A DNA stretch of 64,000 bases from Clostridiales bacterium. Its GTDB lineage: Bacteria > Bacillota > Clostridia > Oscillospirales > Oscillospiraceae. Positions 1-8,609 of the stretch are shown here, one piece after another. The stretch is from contig SFHI01000002.1 in the NCBI GenBank assembly GCA_004555705.1, forward strand, positions 1-64,000, given 5' to 3'. The position numbers and the translations under genes were made by a program. Position 1 is the first letter of the stretch, and the number at the start of each line of letters is the position of its first letter. The notes under the pieces were generated by a model. It saw only the letters and a list, made by a program, of their open reading frames with translations, made no database searches and had not been told where the DNA came from.

Positions 1-112
1 ACGGAAATGTCCATTTTATCCGAAAATGCTCAAAAACCGTAACGTTTCGGGCGGCTAATAGCCGCCCCTACGGTAACAACGCAAGGTGTTTGAAAACTGC
101 AAACAACAATTT
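1..112. repeat. Type A intergenic repeat, cut by window edge
   Basis: Right-hand part of a repeat that recurs almost identically at 1791-1885 and, more diverged, at 56740-56838. It holds the palindromic stretch CGGGCGGCTAATAGCCGCCC and ends in AAACAACAATTT at 101-112, the terminal motif shared by most intergenic repeats in this window. The left end lies outside the window. Confidence 0.85.
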
Positions 113-159
113 ACCGTTTTGACTGTCCGAACCAACAAAGTCCACCCGGGAGGATGCTT

Positions 160-1452
160 ATGAACAACAAAACCATCTGTCTGCTGAACGATTCCTTCCC
201 GCCCTTCATCGACGGTGTTGCCAACGCCGTGGTGAATTACGCGGAGAATCTCCGTGAATTCGGCGACACCCCCATTGTCATGACCCCCGCCCATCCCCAG
301 GCGGACGACCGTGCCTTCCCCTATGAGGTGATCCGCTACCCCAGCGTGGACCTGCGGGAGTGGACGGGGTACATGGCCGGAATCCCCTTCTCCCCGGACA
401 TCACCCGCCGTTTGGAGGGGCAGAACGTGGCCCTGCTTCACAGCCACTGCCCCGTGGCCTCCACCCTGCTGGCCCGGGAACTGCGGCAGATTGTGGATGC
501 GCCCCTGGTCCTCACCTACCATACCAAATTTGACATCGACATCGCCAATCTGATCCGCAGCAAGGCCCTCCAGGCCGGGAGCAAGCGGGCCTTGGTGCAG
601 AATATCAACGCCTGTGACGAGGTCTGGGCCGTCAGCCGCGGCGCCGGAGAAAACCTTCGCAGCCTGGGCTATGAGGGCGACTACATCGTTATGCCCAACG
701 GTGTGGACCTTCCCAGGGAGCGGGTTTCCCAGGAGGAAATTGCGAAGGCCACTTCCGGCCTTGACCTTCCCGGGGATGTTCCCGTCTACCTCTTTGTGGG
801 GAGGATCATGTGGTACAAGGGGCTGCGGATCATTCTGGACGCCCTGGCCCGGCTGAAGGCCGCCGGGAAGGATTTCCGGATGGTCTTTATCGGCGACGGA
901 GCCGACCGGCAGGAGGTTGAGGATTATGCCAGAGAATGCGGCGTTTCCGAAAAAACCTTCTTCACCGGAGCCATTTCCCAGCGGGACACCCTCCGGGCCT
1001 GGTACTGCCGGGCGGACCTGTTCCTGTTCCCCTCCACCTTCGATACCAACGGTCTGGTGGTGCGGGAGGCAGCTGCCTGCTCCTTGGGCAGCGTCCTGAT
1101 TGCGGGCAGCTGCGCCGCCGAGGGCGTAACCAATGGGCAGAACGGCTTCCTCATTGAGGAGAATGCCGAAAGCCTCTTCGCCTGCCTTTCCTCCCTCACC
1201 CGGGAAGCCATGGCATCCGTTGGGGAGAACGCCTCCCGGGAGCTGTATATTTCCTGGGAAACCTCCGTCAAAGCCGCCCGGGAGCGGTATGAGGTGGTCA
1301 TCGACCGCTACAAATCCGGTGCCTATCCCTCCCATAACCGCCCCATGGAACACCTCCTGAAGGCCAATGGGGACCTCATGGAGGACCTGGGCCGCCTTGT
1401 CACCCTTCGCAAAAAGCTGGGCCGCCACCCCCTCCACAGCAGATGGCTGTAA
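160..1452 (+). CDS. Glycosyltransferase family 4 (GT-B fold)
   Basis: Group 1 glycosyltransferase that would move a sugar from a nucleotide donor to a lipid or glycan on the inner membrane face; the acceptor cannot be told from sequence. The N-terminus (NDSFPPFIDGVANAV) resembles the diacylglycerol glucosyltransferase/MgtA-like branch. The donor domain follows from about residue 200 (YLFVGRIMWYKGL), and the donor-binding E-x7-E region appears as TFDTNGLVVREAAACS. At 430 aa it has normal length. ATGs lie at 154 and 160; GGGAGG at 148-153 abuts the first, so 160 with 6-nt spacing is chosen. It stands alone between two repeats and is not linked to the large polysaccharide operon. Confidence 0.85.
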   Translation: MNNKTICLLNDSFPPFIDGVANAVVNYAENLREFGDTPIVMTPAHPQADDRAFPYEVIRYPSVDLREWTGYMAGIPFSPDITRRLEGQNVALLHSHCPVASTLLARELRQIVDAPLVLTYHTKFDIDIANLIRSKALQAGSKRALVQNINACDEVWAVSRGAGENLRSLGYEGDYIVMPNGVDLPRERVSQEEIAKATSGLDLPGDVPVYLFVGRIMWYKGLRIILDALARLKAAGKDFRMVFIGDGADRQEVEDYARECGVSEKTFFTGAISQRDTLRAWYCRADLFLFPSTFDTNGLVVREAAACSLGSVLIAGSCAAEGVTNGQNGFLIEENAESLFACLSSLTREAMASVGENASRELYISWETSVKAARERYEVVIDRYKSGAYPSHNRPMEHLLKANGDLMEDLGRLVTLRKKLGRHPLHSRWL

Positions 1453-1458
1453 TATGGT

Positions 1459-1888
1459 AAATTGTTGTTGTGGCTATCCCTTTTCACAAGCAATCCGAAA
1501 ATCGCACAGTGTCAAAACTATGTCATTCTGAGCATAGCGTCAGCGAATTTCTATAATCAGGGCAATCCTACCATAGAAATGGCACAGCGAAGTCGAAGAA
1601 TCTACGCATTTCGTTATGATTGTGGGTAAATTAGGTGCCAAGATCCTTCGACTACACTTCGCTCCGCTCAGGATGACAGCATTTTTCCGTTGTAACCACC
1701 AGTATGCTTAGTAAAAGGGATAACCACAATTGTTGTTTACAGCAATATCACCGTAGGGGCGGATATTATCCGCCCGCTTTGCTGGCGACTACGGAAATGT
1801 CCATTTTATCCGAAAATGCTCAAAAACCGTAACGTTTCGGGCGGCTAATAGCCGCCCCTACGGTAACAACGTAAGGTGTTTGAAAACT
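1459..1888. repeat. Type A repeat, interrupted by an inserted element
   Basis: The outer left end AAATTG (1459-1464) and the continuation TTTACAGCAATATCACCG after 1735 make one type A repeat split by the element at 1468-1729. The interior carries GGGCGGATATTATCCGCCCG and the same right half as positions 1-100. The closing AAACAACAATTT is missing: homology stops near 1888, just before the alaA terminator. Together with the inserted element it fills most of the 484-base gap between genes. Confidence 0.8.
1468..1729. mobile_element. Small inverted-repeat element (type C cargo), 262 bp, non-coding
   Basis: The ends are TTGTGGCTATCCCTTTT and, in inverted form, TTGTGGTTATCCCTTTT (one mismatch in 17). 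TTGTTG flanks it on both sides (1462-1467 and 1730-1735); removing the element and one TTGTTG restores AAATTGTTGTTTACAG, the usual type A start. The interior (1521-1679) has GTCATTCTGAGC at one side and GCTCAGGATGACA at the other, a long imperfect hairpin. No ORF of use; MITE-like by structure. The transposase family is not known. Confidence 0.75.
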
Positions 1889-1895
1889 CCCGTCA

Positions 1896-1929
1896 AAAAT
1901 ATCCCCTGCCGCTCAGAGCGCGGCAGGGG
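1896..1929 (-). terminator. Intrinsic terminator of alaA
   Basis: Perfect 10-bp stem (CCCCTGCCGC, 1903-1912, with 1920-1929) and a 7-nt loop, followed on the minus strand by a short T tract (complement of 1895-1899), directly after the alaA stop. Confidence 0.85.
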
Positions 1930-1936
1930 AGAAAAA

Positions 1937-3145
1937 TTATCTTGTATGCTCCGTCAAGAAATCACCCAGGTCCTCCATGGCCTTTTTCAAAACCGGAGGC
2001 TCCGGCAGCATGACCACCCGGAAGCGAAGGTCCTCGTGCCAGTCAAAGCCCTGGCCGGGAATCACCAGCACCTTCTTCTCATGCAGGAACTGCATGGCGA
2101 AATCCTGGGCATCGACAAAGTCAAAGCGCTCTTTCTCAAGTCCCGGGAACAGATAGAACGCCGCCCGACAGGGCCGGTAGGTCACTCCCGGAATTTTATC
2201 CAGAGCCGCCATGGTGGCGTTCCGCTGCTCATAGAGCCTGCCGCCGGGAAGGATCATCTCCCGGGTGCTCTCTGGGTCCGCCAGGGCCCCGGGAATTACC
2301 AGCTGAGTCAGCGCATTGCCGCACAGCCGCATGGCCGCCAGCTGCATGACCCCGTATTGTACCTCGTCCAGAGCGCCCCTGGGCCCCGAAAAGACCATCC
2401 ATCCGCAGCGGAAGCCGCAGACAATGTGGCTTTTGGACAGGCCGTTAAAGGTGACGCAGGGCACATCCGGGGCCAGAGCCGCGGTGGAGTTGTGCTCCAG
2501 CCCATCCATCACCAGCCTGTCGTAAATCTCGTCCGACAGCAGCACAAGGCCGTTCTGCCGGGCAATCTCCGCGATTTCCAGCAGGATTTCCCGGCTGTAC
2601 ACCGCGCCTGTAGGGTTGTTGGGATTGATGACCAGAATGGCTTTGGTGCGGCTCGTCACCTTGGCGCGGATGTCCTCCACATCCGGATTCCACCCGTTTT
2701 CCGGATCGCAGCGGTAGAAAACAGGCTGCCCGCCGCATAAAAATACATTATTGCTCCACAGCGAGTAGCAGGGCGACGGCAGCAGCACCTCGTCCCCCGT
2801 CCCCACCAGGGCGCTGACAAGCATGGAGGCCGCCTCGCTGACACCGTTGCAGATGAACACATCGTCGGCAGTCATGCCCTGCAGGCCCCTGCCCAGGTGA
2901 TACGCGCAGATGGCATCCCGGGCCGCCTGCATCCCTCGGACATCGCAGTAGGGCACCGCCTCATCAATGTGGTCTTGCAGCGCGCTGCGGACACTCTCCG
3001 GCAGCCGGAACCCAAAACGTGCGGGATTTCCGGTATTCAGCTTCAGAACCGGGATTCCCTGAGCCTCCATCCTGAGAGCCTCCTGATACAGCGGGCCCCG
3101 GATATCCGAATGGACGTGCTCCAACCGGTTTGAACGTATAATCAT
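1937..3145 (-). CDS. alaA: Alanine-synthesising aminotransferase, AlaA-like
   Basis: Class I/II PLP-dependent aminotransferase. It resembles Escherichia coli AlaA from memory along its length: DIRGPLYQEALRMEAQG near the start, VINPNNPTGAVYSREIL in the middle and GGRLYEQRN later. It would make alanine from pyruvate and glutamate in the cytosol. The PLP lysine lies in FNGLSKSHIVCGFRCGW, with the cofactor aspartate region LLSDEIYD upstream and the substrate arginine in LRFRVVMLP near the C-terminus. At 402 aa it is full length. The GGGGAT upstream is a weak ribosome site. A clear terminator follows; it is the last gene of the minus-strand run. Confidence 0.88.
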   Translation of the reverse strand: MIIRSNRLEHVHSDIRGPLYQEALRMEAQGIPVLKLNTGNPARFGFRLPESVRSALQDHIDEAVPYCDVRGMQAARDAICAYHLGRGLQGMTADDVFICNGVSEAASMLVSALVGTGDEVLLPSPCYSLWSNNVFLCGGQPVFYRCDPENGWNPDVEDIRAKVTSRTKAILVINPNNPTGAVYSREILLEIAEIARQNGLVLLSDEIYDRLVMDGLEHNSTAALAPDVPCVTFNGLSKSHIVCGFRCGWMVFSGPRGALDEVQYGVMQLAAMRLCGNALTQLVIPGALADPESTREMILPGGRLYEQRNATMAALDKIPGVTYRPCRAAFYLFPGLEKERFDFVDAQDFAMQFLHEKKVLVIPGQGFDWHEDLRFRVVMLPEPPVLKKAMEDLGDFLTEHTR

Positions 3146-3192
3146 TTTTCTTATCCCCTATTTGTTATACATATCGACTTTCGTCAGCAGAT

Positions 3193-3350
3193 AAATTGTT
3201 GTATTAATTGACAATTGACAATTAAGGAATCCCTTCGGGATATATTTCAAATTATTAGCGACGAAAACGCGGCATTTTACTTCAAGTTCGTCCCGTAGGG
3301 ACACAATAATTGTCAATTGTCAATTCGGCGAAGCCGCTAAACAACAATTT
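3193..3350. repeat. Type D intergenic repeat
   Basis: Bounded by AAATTGTTGTAT (3193-3204) and AAACAACAATTT (3339-3350), but the interior is unrelated to types A and B. Inside are the inverted motifs TTGACAATTGACAATTA and TAATTGTCAATTGTCAA, which could mark a second element inside the outer one. With the hairpin at 3411-3450 it accounts for the gap between rpsU and alaA. Confidence 0.75.
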
Positions 3351-3410
3351 ATCCTTCACCTTCGCAAGTCGTACAGGAACTTTTTTCTTCTTCAGACACC
3401 GCCCAAAGGA

Positions 3411-3450
3411 AAATGAGCGATACATGGCTTGCGCCGCGTATCGCTCATTT
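3411..3450 (-). terminator. Hairpin, probable rpsU terminator
   Basis: Perfect 13-bp stem (AAATGAGCGATAC with GTATCGCTCATTT) and a 14-nt loop, about 70 nt past the rpsU stop. On the minus strand it runs into TTTTCCTTT, a broken T tract, so termination is likely but not certain. Confidence 0.6.
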
Positions 3451-3520
3451 GATTTTGCCATTCGTTCCGGACAACCTATCCGGAAGTCGGTTTTGAGCAA
3501 GCTTCAAGAGGGATTTTTAA

Positions 3521-3703
3521 TTAGTAAAACTTTCTCTTGTTCTTACGGGCAGCTTCAGACTTCTGCTTCCGCTTCAGGCTGGGGCTGACGTAATGCTCGC
3601 GCTTCTTGACCTCGGCGATGACGCCCTCCTTGGCACAGCTGCGCTTGAACCGACGCAGAGCGCTCTCCAGAGACTCGTTCTCCTTCACGCGAATTTCAGA
3701 CAT
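3521..3703 (-). CDS. rpsU: 30S ribosomal protein S21
   Basis: Small-subunit protein S21, 60 aa, starting [19 protein letters not shown] and ending in a lysine/arginine-rich tail ([17 protein letters not shown]), as usual for the family. The open frame extends 32 codons further upstream, but the ATG at 3703 is preceded by GGAGGGAGGG with good spacing and gives the normal protein. A consensus sigma-A promoter lies 68 nt upstream, so rpsU is transcribed on its own rather than only by read-through from leuS. Confidence 0.95.
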   Translation of the reverse strand: MSEIRVKENESLESALRRFKRSCAKEGVIAEVKKREHYVSPSLKRKQKSEAARKNKRKFY

Positions 3704-3770
3704 TGTTTTCCCTCCCTCCGACGCATCCGGCTCAATCCAGGATGCTTTCAGGGCCATACCGGCTTCGTAC

Positions 3771-3799
3771 ATTATACCCGTTCTTTCCCCAATTGTCAA
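3771..3799 (-). promoter_or_regulatory. Consensus sigma-A promoter for rpsU
   Basis: On the minus strand TTGACA (3794-3799), a 17-nt spacer and TATAAT (3771-3776): both hexamers match perfectly. It sits between leuS and rpsU. Confidence 0.9.
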
Positions 3800-3836
3800 G
3801 AAAGAATTCGTTCTTTTTGCAATTTCCTTACTTTCT

Positions 3837-6260
3837 TTACTTTACAATCAGGTTGACCAGCTTATTCTTGACAACAATGGTTTTGACAATGCTGCCGCCC
3901 TGCTTTTCCAGGAACCGGGCGATTTTCTCGTCCGCAAGCACCTTTTCGACCACCTGGTCATTGCCCATATCCGCCTCCATAACCACGGTGCCGCGCATCT
4001 TGCCGTTGACCTGCACCGCCATGGTGACCTCCGCATTCTTGCACTTGTCCTCGGAGTAGGTGGGCCAGGACTCATAGGCGATGGTATTGTCATGGCCCAG
4101 AATCTGCCAGATTTCCTCGCCCACATGGGGGGTGATGCAGGAAATCATCTTGATGAAACCCTCGGCATACTCCCTGGGGCAGGTTCCGTTCTTGTAGACC
4201 TCGTTCACAAAGACCATCATCTGGGCAATGGCAGTGTTGAAGGCCAGAGCTTCGAAGTCGTTCGTTACCTTCTTCACGGTCTGGTGGTAGACCTTGGTCA
4301 GCTTGCCGTCGTCGGTATCAGTAATATTCTGTGCTTCGGTGAAGAAGTTCCAGACCCGGTTGATAAACTTCTTGGCGCCGGCTACCGCCGTGGTGCTCCA
4401 GGGCTTGGAAACCTCCAGCGGGCCCATGAACATCTCATACAGCCGCAGGGTGTCCGCACCGTAGTCCCGCACCACGTCACTGGGATTGACCACGAATTCC
4501 GGGTAGCGCTTGCCCATCTTGATGCCGTTTTCACCCAGGATCATACCCTGGTGCACCAGCTTTTTGAAGGGCTCCTTTACAGGAGACAGACCCTCATCAT
4601 ACAGGAACCGGTTCCAAATCCGGGAATAGATAAGGTGTCCCACCGCGTGCTCCGGGCCGCCCACATACAGGTCCACCGGCATCCAGTGCTTCAGAAGCTC
4701 CGGATCGCAGAACTGCTTGTCATTCCGCGGGTCGATATAGCGCATATAGTACCAGGAGGAACCGGCGCTGCCGGGCATGGTAGAGGTCTCCCGGACACCA
4801 TGGATGCCGTTCCGGTCATACTTCTTCCACTCGGTGGCATTTTCCAGCGGGGCCTGGCCGTTTCTTCCCTTGTAATCCTCCAGCTCCGGCAGCACCAGAG
4901 GCAGCTCCTCGTCGGGAAGGAAATACGTTTCGCCATCATCGGTATACACGCAGGGCACCGGCTCGCCCCAGTAGCGCTGGCGGGCAAAAATCCACTCCCG
5001 GAAGTGGTAGTTGTTCTTTCTCCGGGCAACTCCCGCCTTTTCCAGCTTGCAGGTAATGGCCTCCTTGGCCTCCTCCACGGTCAGGCCGGTGAACTCCTCG
5101 GAGTTAATCAGCTTGCAGCCCTTGCCCAGGTAGTCCTGCTTCTCAAAAGCGTGCTCGGAAACATCCCGGCCCTCAATGACCTGGATCATGGGGATATTGT
5201 GTACCTGGGCATACTCAAAGTCACGCTGGTCGTGGCTGGGCACCGCCATCACCGCGCCGGTTCCATAATTTGCCAGAACGAAGTCGCCGATGAACACCGG
5301 CACTTCCTTGCCGTTGACGGGATTGATGGCATACACACCCTTCAGGGGACAGCCGGACTTGCCCTTGTTCAGCTCCGTGCGGTCCATGTCGCTCTTTTTC
5401 AGGGTCTCATTGATGTAAGCGCGAACCTCGTCCTTATTCTGCACCCGGTCCATCAGCGACTCCACAATCTTCCCGTCGGGAGCCAGCACCATGAAGGTGA
5501 TGCCGTAGATGGTTTCGATACAGGTGGTGTAGATGGAGAACTCACCGCCGCCCACCAGCTGGAAGTCCACTTCCACACCGGTGGATTTGCCGATCCAGTT
5601 GCGCTGAATCTCCTTGGTGGATTCGGGCCAGTCGATCTCGTTCAGACCCTCCAGCAGCTTTTCCGCGAAGGCGGGCTGGTCAATGACCCACTGCATCATA
5701 TTCTTCTTGACCACGGGATAGCCGCCCCGCTCGGACTTTCCGTCGATGACCTCGTCGTTAGAGAGCACGGTGCCCAGCTCCTCGCACCAGTTCACCGGCA
5801 TCTCGATCCGCTTGGCATAGCCCGCCTCGTAGAGCTTCTTGAAAATCCACTGGGTCCACTTATAGAAGTCAGGGTCGGAGGTGGCGATCATCTTGGACCA
5901 GTCGTAGTCGAAGCCCAGCTCCTTCAGCTGTGCGGAGAAGGTCTTGATGTTCTCCTGGGTAAAACCGTTGGGATGATTGCCGGTGGAAACGGCGTACTGC
6001 TCCGCAGGCAGGCCGAAGGAATCGTAACCCATGGGGTGCAGCACATTGTAGCCCTGCATCCGCTTCATGCGGGACATAATATCCGTGGCGGTGTAGCCCT
6101 CGGGATGGCCCGCGTGCAGGCCCACGCCGGAGGGGTAGGGGAACATATCCAAAACATAGTATTTGGGCTTGGAGAAGTCCCACACGTCCGTGTGGAAGGT
6201 GTCGTGCTCCTCCCAATACTTGTGCCACTTGGCCTCAATGTTTGCAAAATCGTAGTTCAT
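3837..6260 (-). CDS. leuS: Leucyl-tRNA synthetase
   Basis: Charges tRNA-Leu with leucine. The class I HIGH region is seen as [18 protein letters not shown] near residue 42, the editing (CP1) domain spans roughly 215-400, and the KMSKS loop is [17 protein letters not shown]. This KMGKR form keeps the lysines but replaces the first Ser. A conserved C-terminal domain ends in [10 protein letters not shown]. 807 aa, normal length. The frame opens at a TTG (6269), but the ribosome site AGGAAGG at 6271-6277 is one base from it; ATG 6260 has 10-nt spacing and is preferred. rsfS lies 27 nt upstream. No T-box leader was seen. Confidence 0.95.
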   Translation of the reverse strand: MNYDFANIEAKWHKYWEEHDTFHTDVWDFSKPKYYVLDMFPYPSGVGLHAGHPEGYTATDIMSRMKRMQGYNVLHPMGYDSFGLPAEQYAVSTGNHPNGFTQENIKTFSAQLKELGFDYDWSKMIATSDPDFYKWTQWIFKKLYEAGYAKRIEMPVNWCEELGTVLSNDEVIDGKSERGGYPVVKKNMMQWVIDQPAFAEKLLEGLNEIDWPESTKEIQRNWIGKSTGVEVDFQLVGGGEFSIYTTCIETIYGITFMVLAPDGKIVESLMDRVQNKDEVRAYINETLKKSDMDRTELNKGKSGCPLKGVYAINPVNGKEVPVFIGDFVLANYGTGAVMAVPSHDQRDFEYAQVHNIPMIQVIEGRDVSEHAFEKQDYLGKGCKLINSEEFTGLTVEEAKEAITCKLEKAGVARRKNNYHFREWIFARQRYWGEPVPCVYTDDGETYFLPDEELPLVLPELEDYKGRNGQAPLENATEWKKYDRNGIHGVRETSTMPGSAGSSWYYMRYIDPRNDKQFCDPELLKHWMPVDLYVGGPEHAVGHLIYSRIWNRFLYDEGLSPVKEPFKKLVHQGMILGENGIKMGKRYPEFVVNPSDVVRDYGADTLRLYEMFMGPLEVSKPWSTTAVAGAKKFINRVWNFFTEAQNITDTDDGKLTKVYHQTVKKVTNDFEALAFNTAIAQMMVFVNEVYKNGTCPREYAEGFIKMISCITPHVGEEIWQILGHDNTIAYESWPTYSEDKCKNAEVTMAVQVNGKMRGTVVMEADMGNDQVVEKVLADEKIARFLEKQGGSIVKTIVVKNKLVNLIVK

Positions 6261-6287
6261 GATGAACAACCCTTCCTGTAAGCCGCG

Positions 6288-6650
6288 TTATTCCGCGGCA
6301 AGAATATCCTTCAGATCAATCTGCTCGGCGTCGGCCCAAAGCCGCTCCAGGCCGTAAAACTGCCGTGCTTCCTCGGTGAACACATGGACGACCAGCGTTC
6401 CAAAATCCAGCAGCTCCCAGGAGTTGCCCCGGTGGCCCTCTCTGCCCAGCATGGGCTCGCCCAGCTGCTCCATGGTGTACTCGGTATAGTCACAGAGGGT
6501 TCTGACATGGGTGTTGGAGGTACCGGTGCAGATCAGAAAATAGTCCGCCAGGGAGCTGACCTTGTCAATTTTCAGCAGCCGGATGTCCAGGCCCTTTTTG
6601 GCATCCAGGGCCTTGGTAACCTCATAGGCGATTTCTTTTGGAGTTAACAT
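6288..6650 (-). CDS. rsfS: Ribosome silencing factor RsfS
   Basis: RsfS/Iojap-family protein that binds ribosomal protein L14 and blocks subunit joining when nutrients are short (family knowledge). The 120-aa sequence shows the family core: VSSLADYFLICTGTSNTHVR at about 31-50, then GNSWELLDFGTLVVHVF and the end motif R-x-F-Y-x-L-E-x-L-W. Lies between nadD-yqeK (5 nt) and leuS (27 nt), a common clostridial order, so probably cotranscribed with them. Confidence 0.95.
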   Translation of the reverse strand: MLTPKEIAYEVTKALDAKKGLDIRLLKIDKVSSLADYFLICTGTSNTHVRTLCDYTEYTMEQLGEPMLGREGHRGNSWELLDFGTLVVHVFTEEARQFYGLERLWADAEQIDLKDILAAE

Positions 6651-6655
6651 AATCT

Positions 6656-7846
6656 CTATCCTTTCCTGGAAGAATGGTTTTTAAAGTATTCCAAGGCCTC
6701 CCTGGATTCCGGGGACACCTCGCTGCCCTGCCGCTTCAGGTGCTCCAGGGTCATTTCCAGCCCCAGCTTCAGCGCGGCCTGAATATCCGAGTAGGCCAGC
6801 TCCCGGAGCCGTTCCACCCCGGGGAAGTCCCGGTTGGGCTCCATATAGTCTGCCACATAAATGATGGTTTCAAGCAAATTCATGCCCGCTTTGCCGGTAG
6901 TGTGGTGGCAGATAGCGGAAACCACCTGGGGATTCTCTCCGAAAACCCGCTCCGCCACCAGACTGCCCGTCAGAGCATGGAGGGTTTTGGGGTATTTCCT
7001 GGAAAAATCCGTAAGCATTTTACCATAGGCCGCGCACAATGTCAATTGCAGCGGACCATCCAGCGCCTTGGTAATGTCGTGGAGAATTCCCGCCCGGGCG
7101 GCGTCGGTTTCGTCGGCACCCCAACGCTTGGCCAGCGCCACCGCCGTATCCCGGCAGCCCAGCACATGGCGAACCCGGTTGGGATTCAGGAGGCTCAGCA
7201 CCACGCCCTCCAGCTGCTCCATGGGAAGATTTTTCCAATCGGCATTCACATGATAGAGTCCTTCCCGGCGGATGAAGTCCTCCACTCCGGGGGGCAGGAA
7301 CTCCCACCCGCAGCCAAAAGCCAGGAGCCGGCGCAGCTGGGTGGAGGAAATGGGCTCCACAGGATTCTCCAACACCCGAACCCGGCCACCCATCTGTCGC
7401 AGGAGGGCGGTTTTCTCCCGGATCAGGTCCTCCTCCCCGGGCAAGCCCCGGCAAACCACGGCGATTTGGGCGTGGTCCAGCACATAGGATACATTCTCCC
7501 AGCCCGGGAGCTTCGTCAGCAGGTCGCTTCCCACCACCACCGTCAGCTCCGCCCCGGGATACGTCCGGGAGAAGTGCTCCAGGGTTTCCCAGGTCCGGCA
7601 CCGCTCCCGACAGGCGTCAAAATCGGACACCTGGAGGTTGGGGCAGTCCCCCACCGCCAGCTCCAGCATCTGCAGCCGCGCCTGCGCTGTGGCAGAGCCC
7701 TCCGGGGGGATTTTCCCGGGAACTTCTCCCGCCGGGAGCAGGAACAGGCTGGTGAGCCCAAGCTCCCGCACCGCCTCCCGGGCGGCCCGGATATGCCCAA
7801 TGTGGGGAGGATTGAAGCTCCCCCCGTAAATTCCGATTCGTTCCAT
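6656..7846 (-). CDS. nadD: Fused NadD adenylyltransferase and YqeK HD hydrolase
   Basis: Two domains in one 396-aa chain. Residues about 1-200 are nicotinate-nucleotide adenylyltransferase (NAD synthesis): nucleotide-binding GGSFNPPHIGH at the start and ISSTQLRRLL at the end. Residues about 210-396 are a YqeK-type HD-domain phosphohydrolase (H in RVRHVLGC, HD in GILHDITKAL, HH in ICHHTTG, D in IIYVADYMEP); YqeK relatives cleave diadenosine tetraphosphate. The two are usually adjacent genes and are fused here. The frame is open to 7900, but GGAGG at 7855-7859 places the start at ATG 7846. A type B repeat fills the gap to yhbY. Confidence 0.93.
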   Translation of the reverse strand: MERIGIYGGSFNPPHIGHIRAAREAVRELGLTSLFLLPAGEVPGKIPPEGSATAQARLQMLELAVGDCPNLQVSDFDACRERCRTWETLEHFSRTYPGAELTVVVGSDLLTKLPGWENVSYVLDHAQIAVVCRGLPGEEDLIREKTALLRQMGGRVRVLENPVEPISSTQLRRLLAFGCGWEFLPPGVEDFIRREGLYHVNADWKNLPMEQLEGVVLSLLNPNRVRHVLGCRDTAVALAKRWGADETDAARAGILHDITKALDGPLQLTLCAAYGKMLTDFSRKYPKTLHALTGSLVAERVFGENPQVVSAICHHTTGKAGMNLLETIIYVADYMEPNRDFPGVERLRELAYSDIQAALKLGLEMTLEHLKRQGSEVSPESREALEYFKNHSSRKG

Positions 7847-7903
7847 GCTTCCCGCCTCCATGAGAACAAATATTCCATACAGATTCGGTTCCGTCAACAA
7901 GGA

Positions 7904-8099
7904 AAAATGTTGTTTGCAGCACTAAAAAGGAACTGTCATTGCGAACCAGTCCGCAGACTGGTGTGGCAATCCCCCAACAATTCAGAACAGTTTGTTGGGG
8001 CGTTTGTCCATTTTTGATGTTCTCAGAATATCCGGGGGATTGCCACGCCAGTGTGCGCACTGGCTCGCAATGACAGCGTTTTTTGCTAAACAACAATTT
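7904..8099. repeat. Type B repeat, copy 1 (loop subclass ii)
   Basis: Bounded by AAAATGTTGTTT (one base off the usual end) and AAACAACAATTT (8088-8099). The interior is a long hairpin: TGTCATTGCGAACCAGTCCG near the left and its near inverse ending CTCGCAATGACA near the right. The loop contains CAACAATTCAGAACAGTTTG, shared with copies at 22759 and 54529. Occupies the gap between yhbY and nadD. Confidence 0.85.
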
Positions 8100-8138
8100 C
8101 CCTGTCTGCCAAGTCATGCCGTGACTTAGAAATCTTTC

Positions 8139-8609
8139 TCAATCCGAATTCCGCAGCTGCTTCTCCCGGTCCCGTTCAATGGCTCGCTCAATGGCCTTTT
8201 CTTTGAAATAGGCGTTGCGCTCCTCCCGAATCTTCTTCTGGGCGGCCCGGCGGGCGCGAATGCCCTTGCGGACGGGGTCGGACTTGCTTACGGGGGTGAC
8301 CTTCCGCTTGGCCCGGCCGGTCTGGTTCCGCTCCTGCTGGCACTTCTCACTGAAGCGGTAGATCACGAATTTATTGCCCACACAGGCCACACCCTCGGCC
8401 CTGGTGGCCTCACAGAGGGCATCGCTGACCTCCCGGGGGCTCATCAGCGCGGATTCCAGCACCTTGCCCTTCACCAGTTCCCGGGCGGTAAGCAGCCGGT
8501 CCGCCTCCTCCGCCACAGCCTGGGTCACCCCGTCCTTGCCCACCATCAGGGTGGTTTCCAGGGTGTTAGCCCGGGCGCGAAGCTCCGCGCGTTCCTTACT
8601 TGTCAGCAT
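8139..8609 (-). CDS. yhbY: YhbY-family RNA-binding protein with basic extension
   Basis: CRS1/YhbY (CRM) domain protein that associates with pre-50S ribosomal subunits in other bacteria. Residues 1-97 are the domain: MLTSKERAELRARANTLE, then the family loop VGKDGVT at 23-29, and KFVIYR at the end of the fold. Residues 98-156 are a highly basic, probably helical tail (GRAKRKVTP, ARRAAQKKIREERNAYFK) that the usual roughly 100-aa protein lacks; it may add RNA contacts. Overlaps rdgB by 14 nt, so the two are translationally linked. Confidence 0.88.
   Translation of the reverse strand: MLTSKERAELRARANTLETTLMVGKDGVTQAVAEEADRLLTARELVKGKVLESALMSPREVSDALCEATRAEGVACVGNKFVIYRFSEKCQQERNQTGRAKRKVTPVSKSDPVRKGIRARRAAQKKIREERNAYFKEKAIERAIERDREKQLRNSD

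Noticed and set aside
3837..6269. TTG start of leuS at 6269
   Set aside because: The ribosome site is one base from it; ATG 6260 has proper spacing.
3606..6281. An 891-codon open frame on plus across leuS
   Set aside because: It is the opposite-strand shadow of leuS, whose motifs are all present. GC-rich genes here give long antisense frames routinely; others at 55-1437, 31514-33331, 33333-36314 and 36202-38658 were dropped for the same reason.
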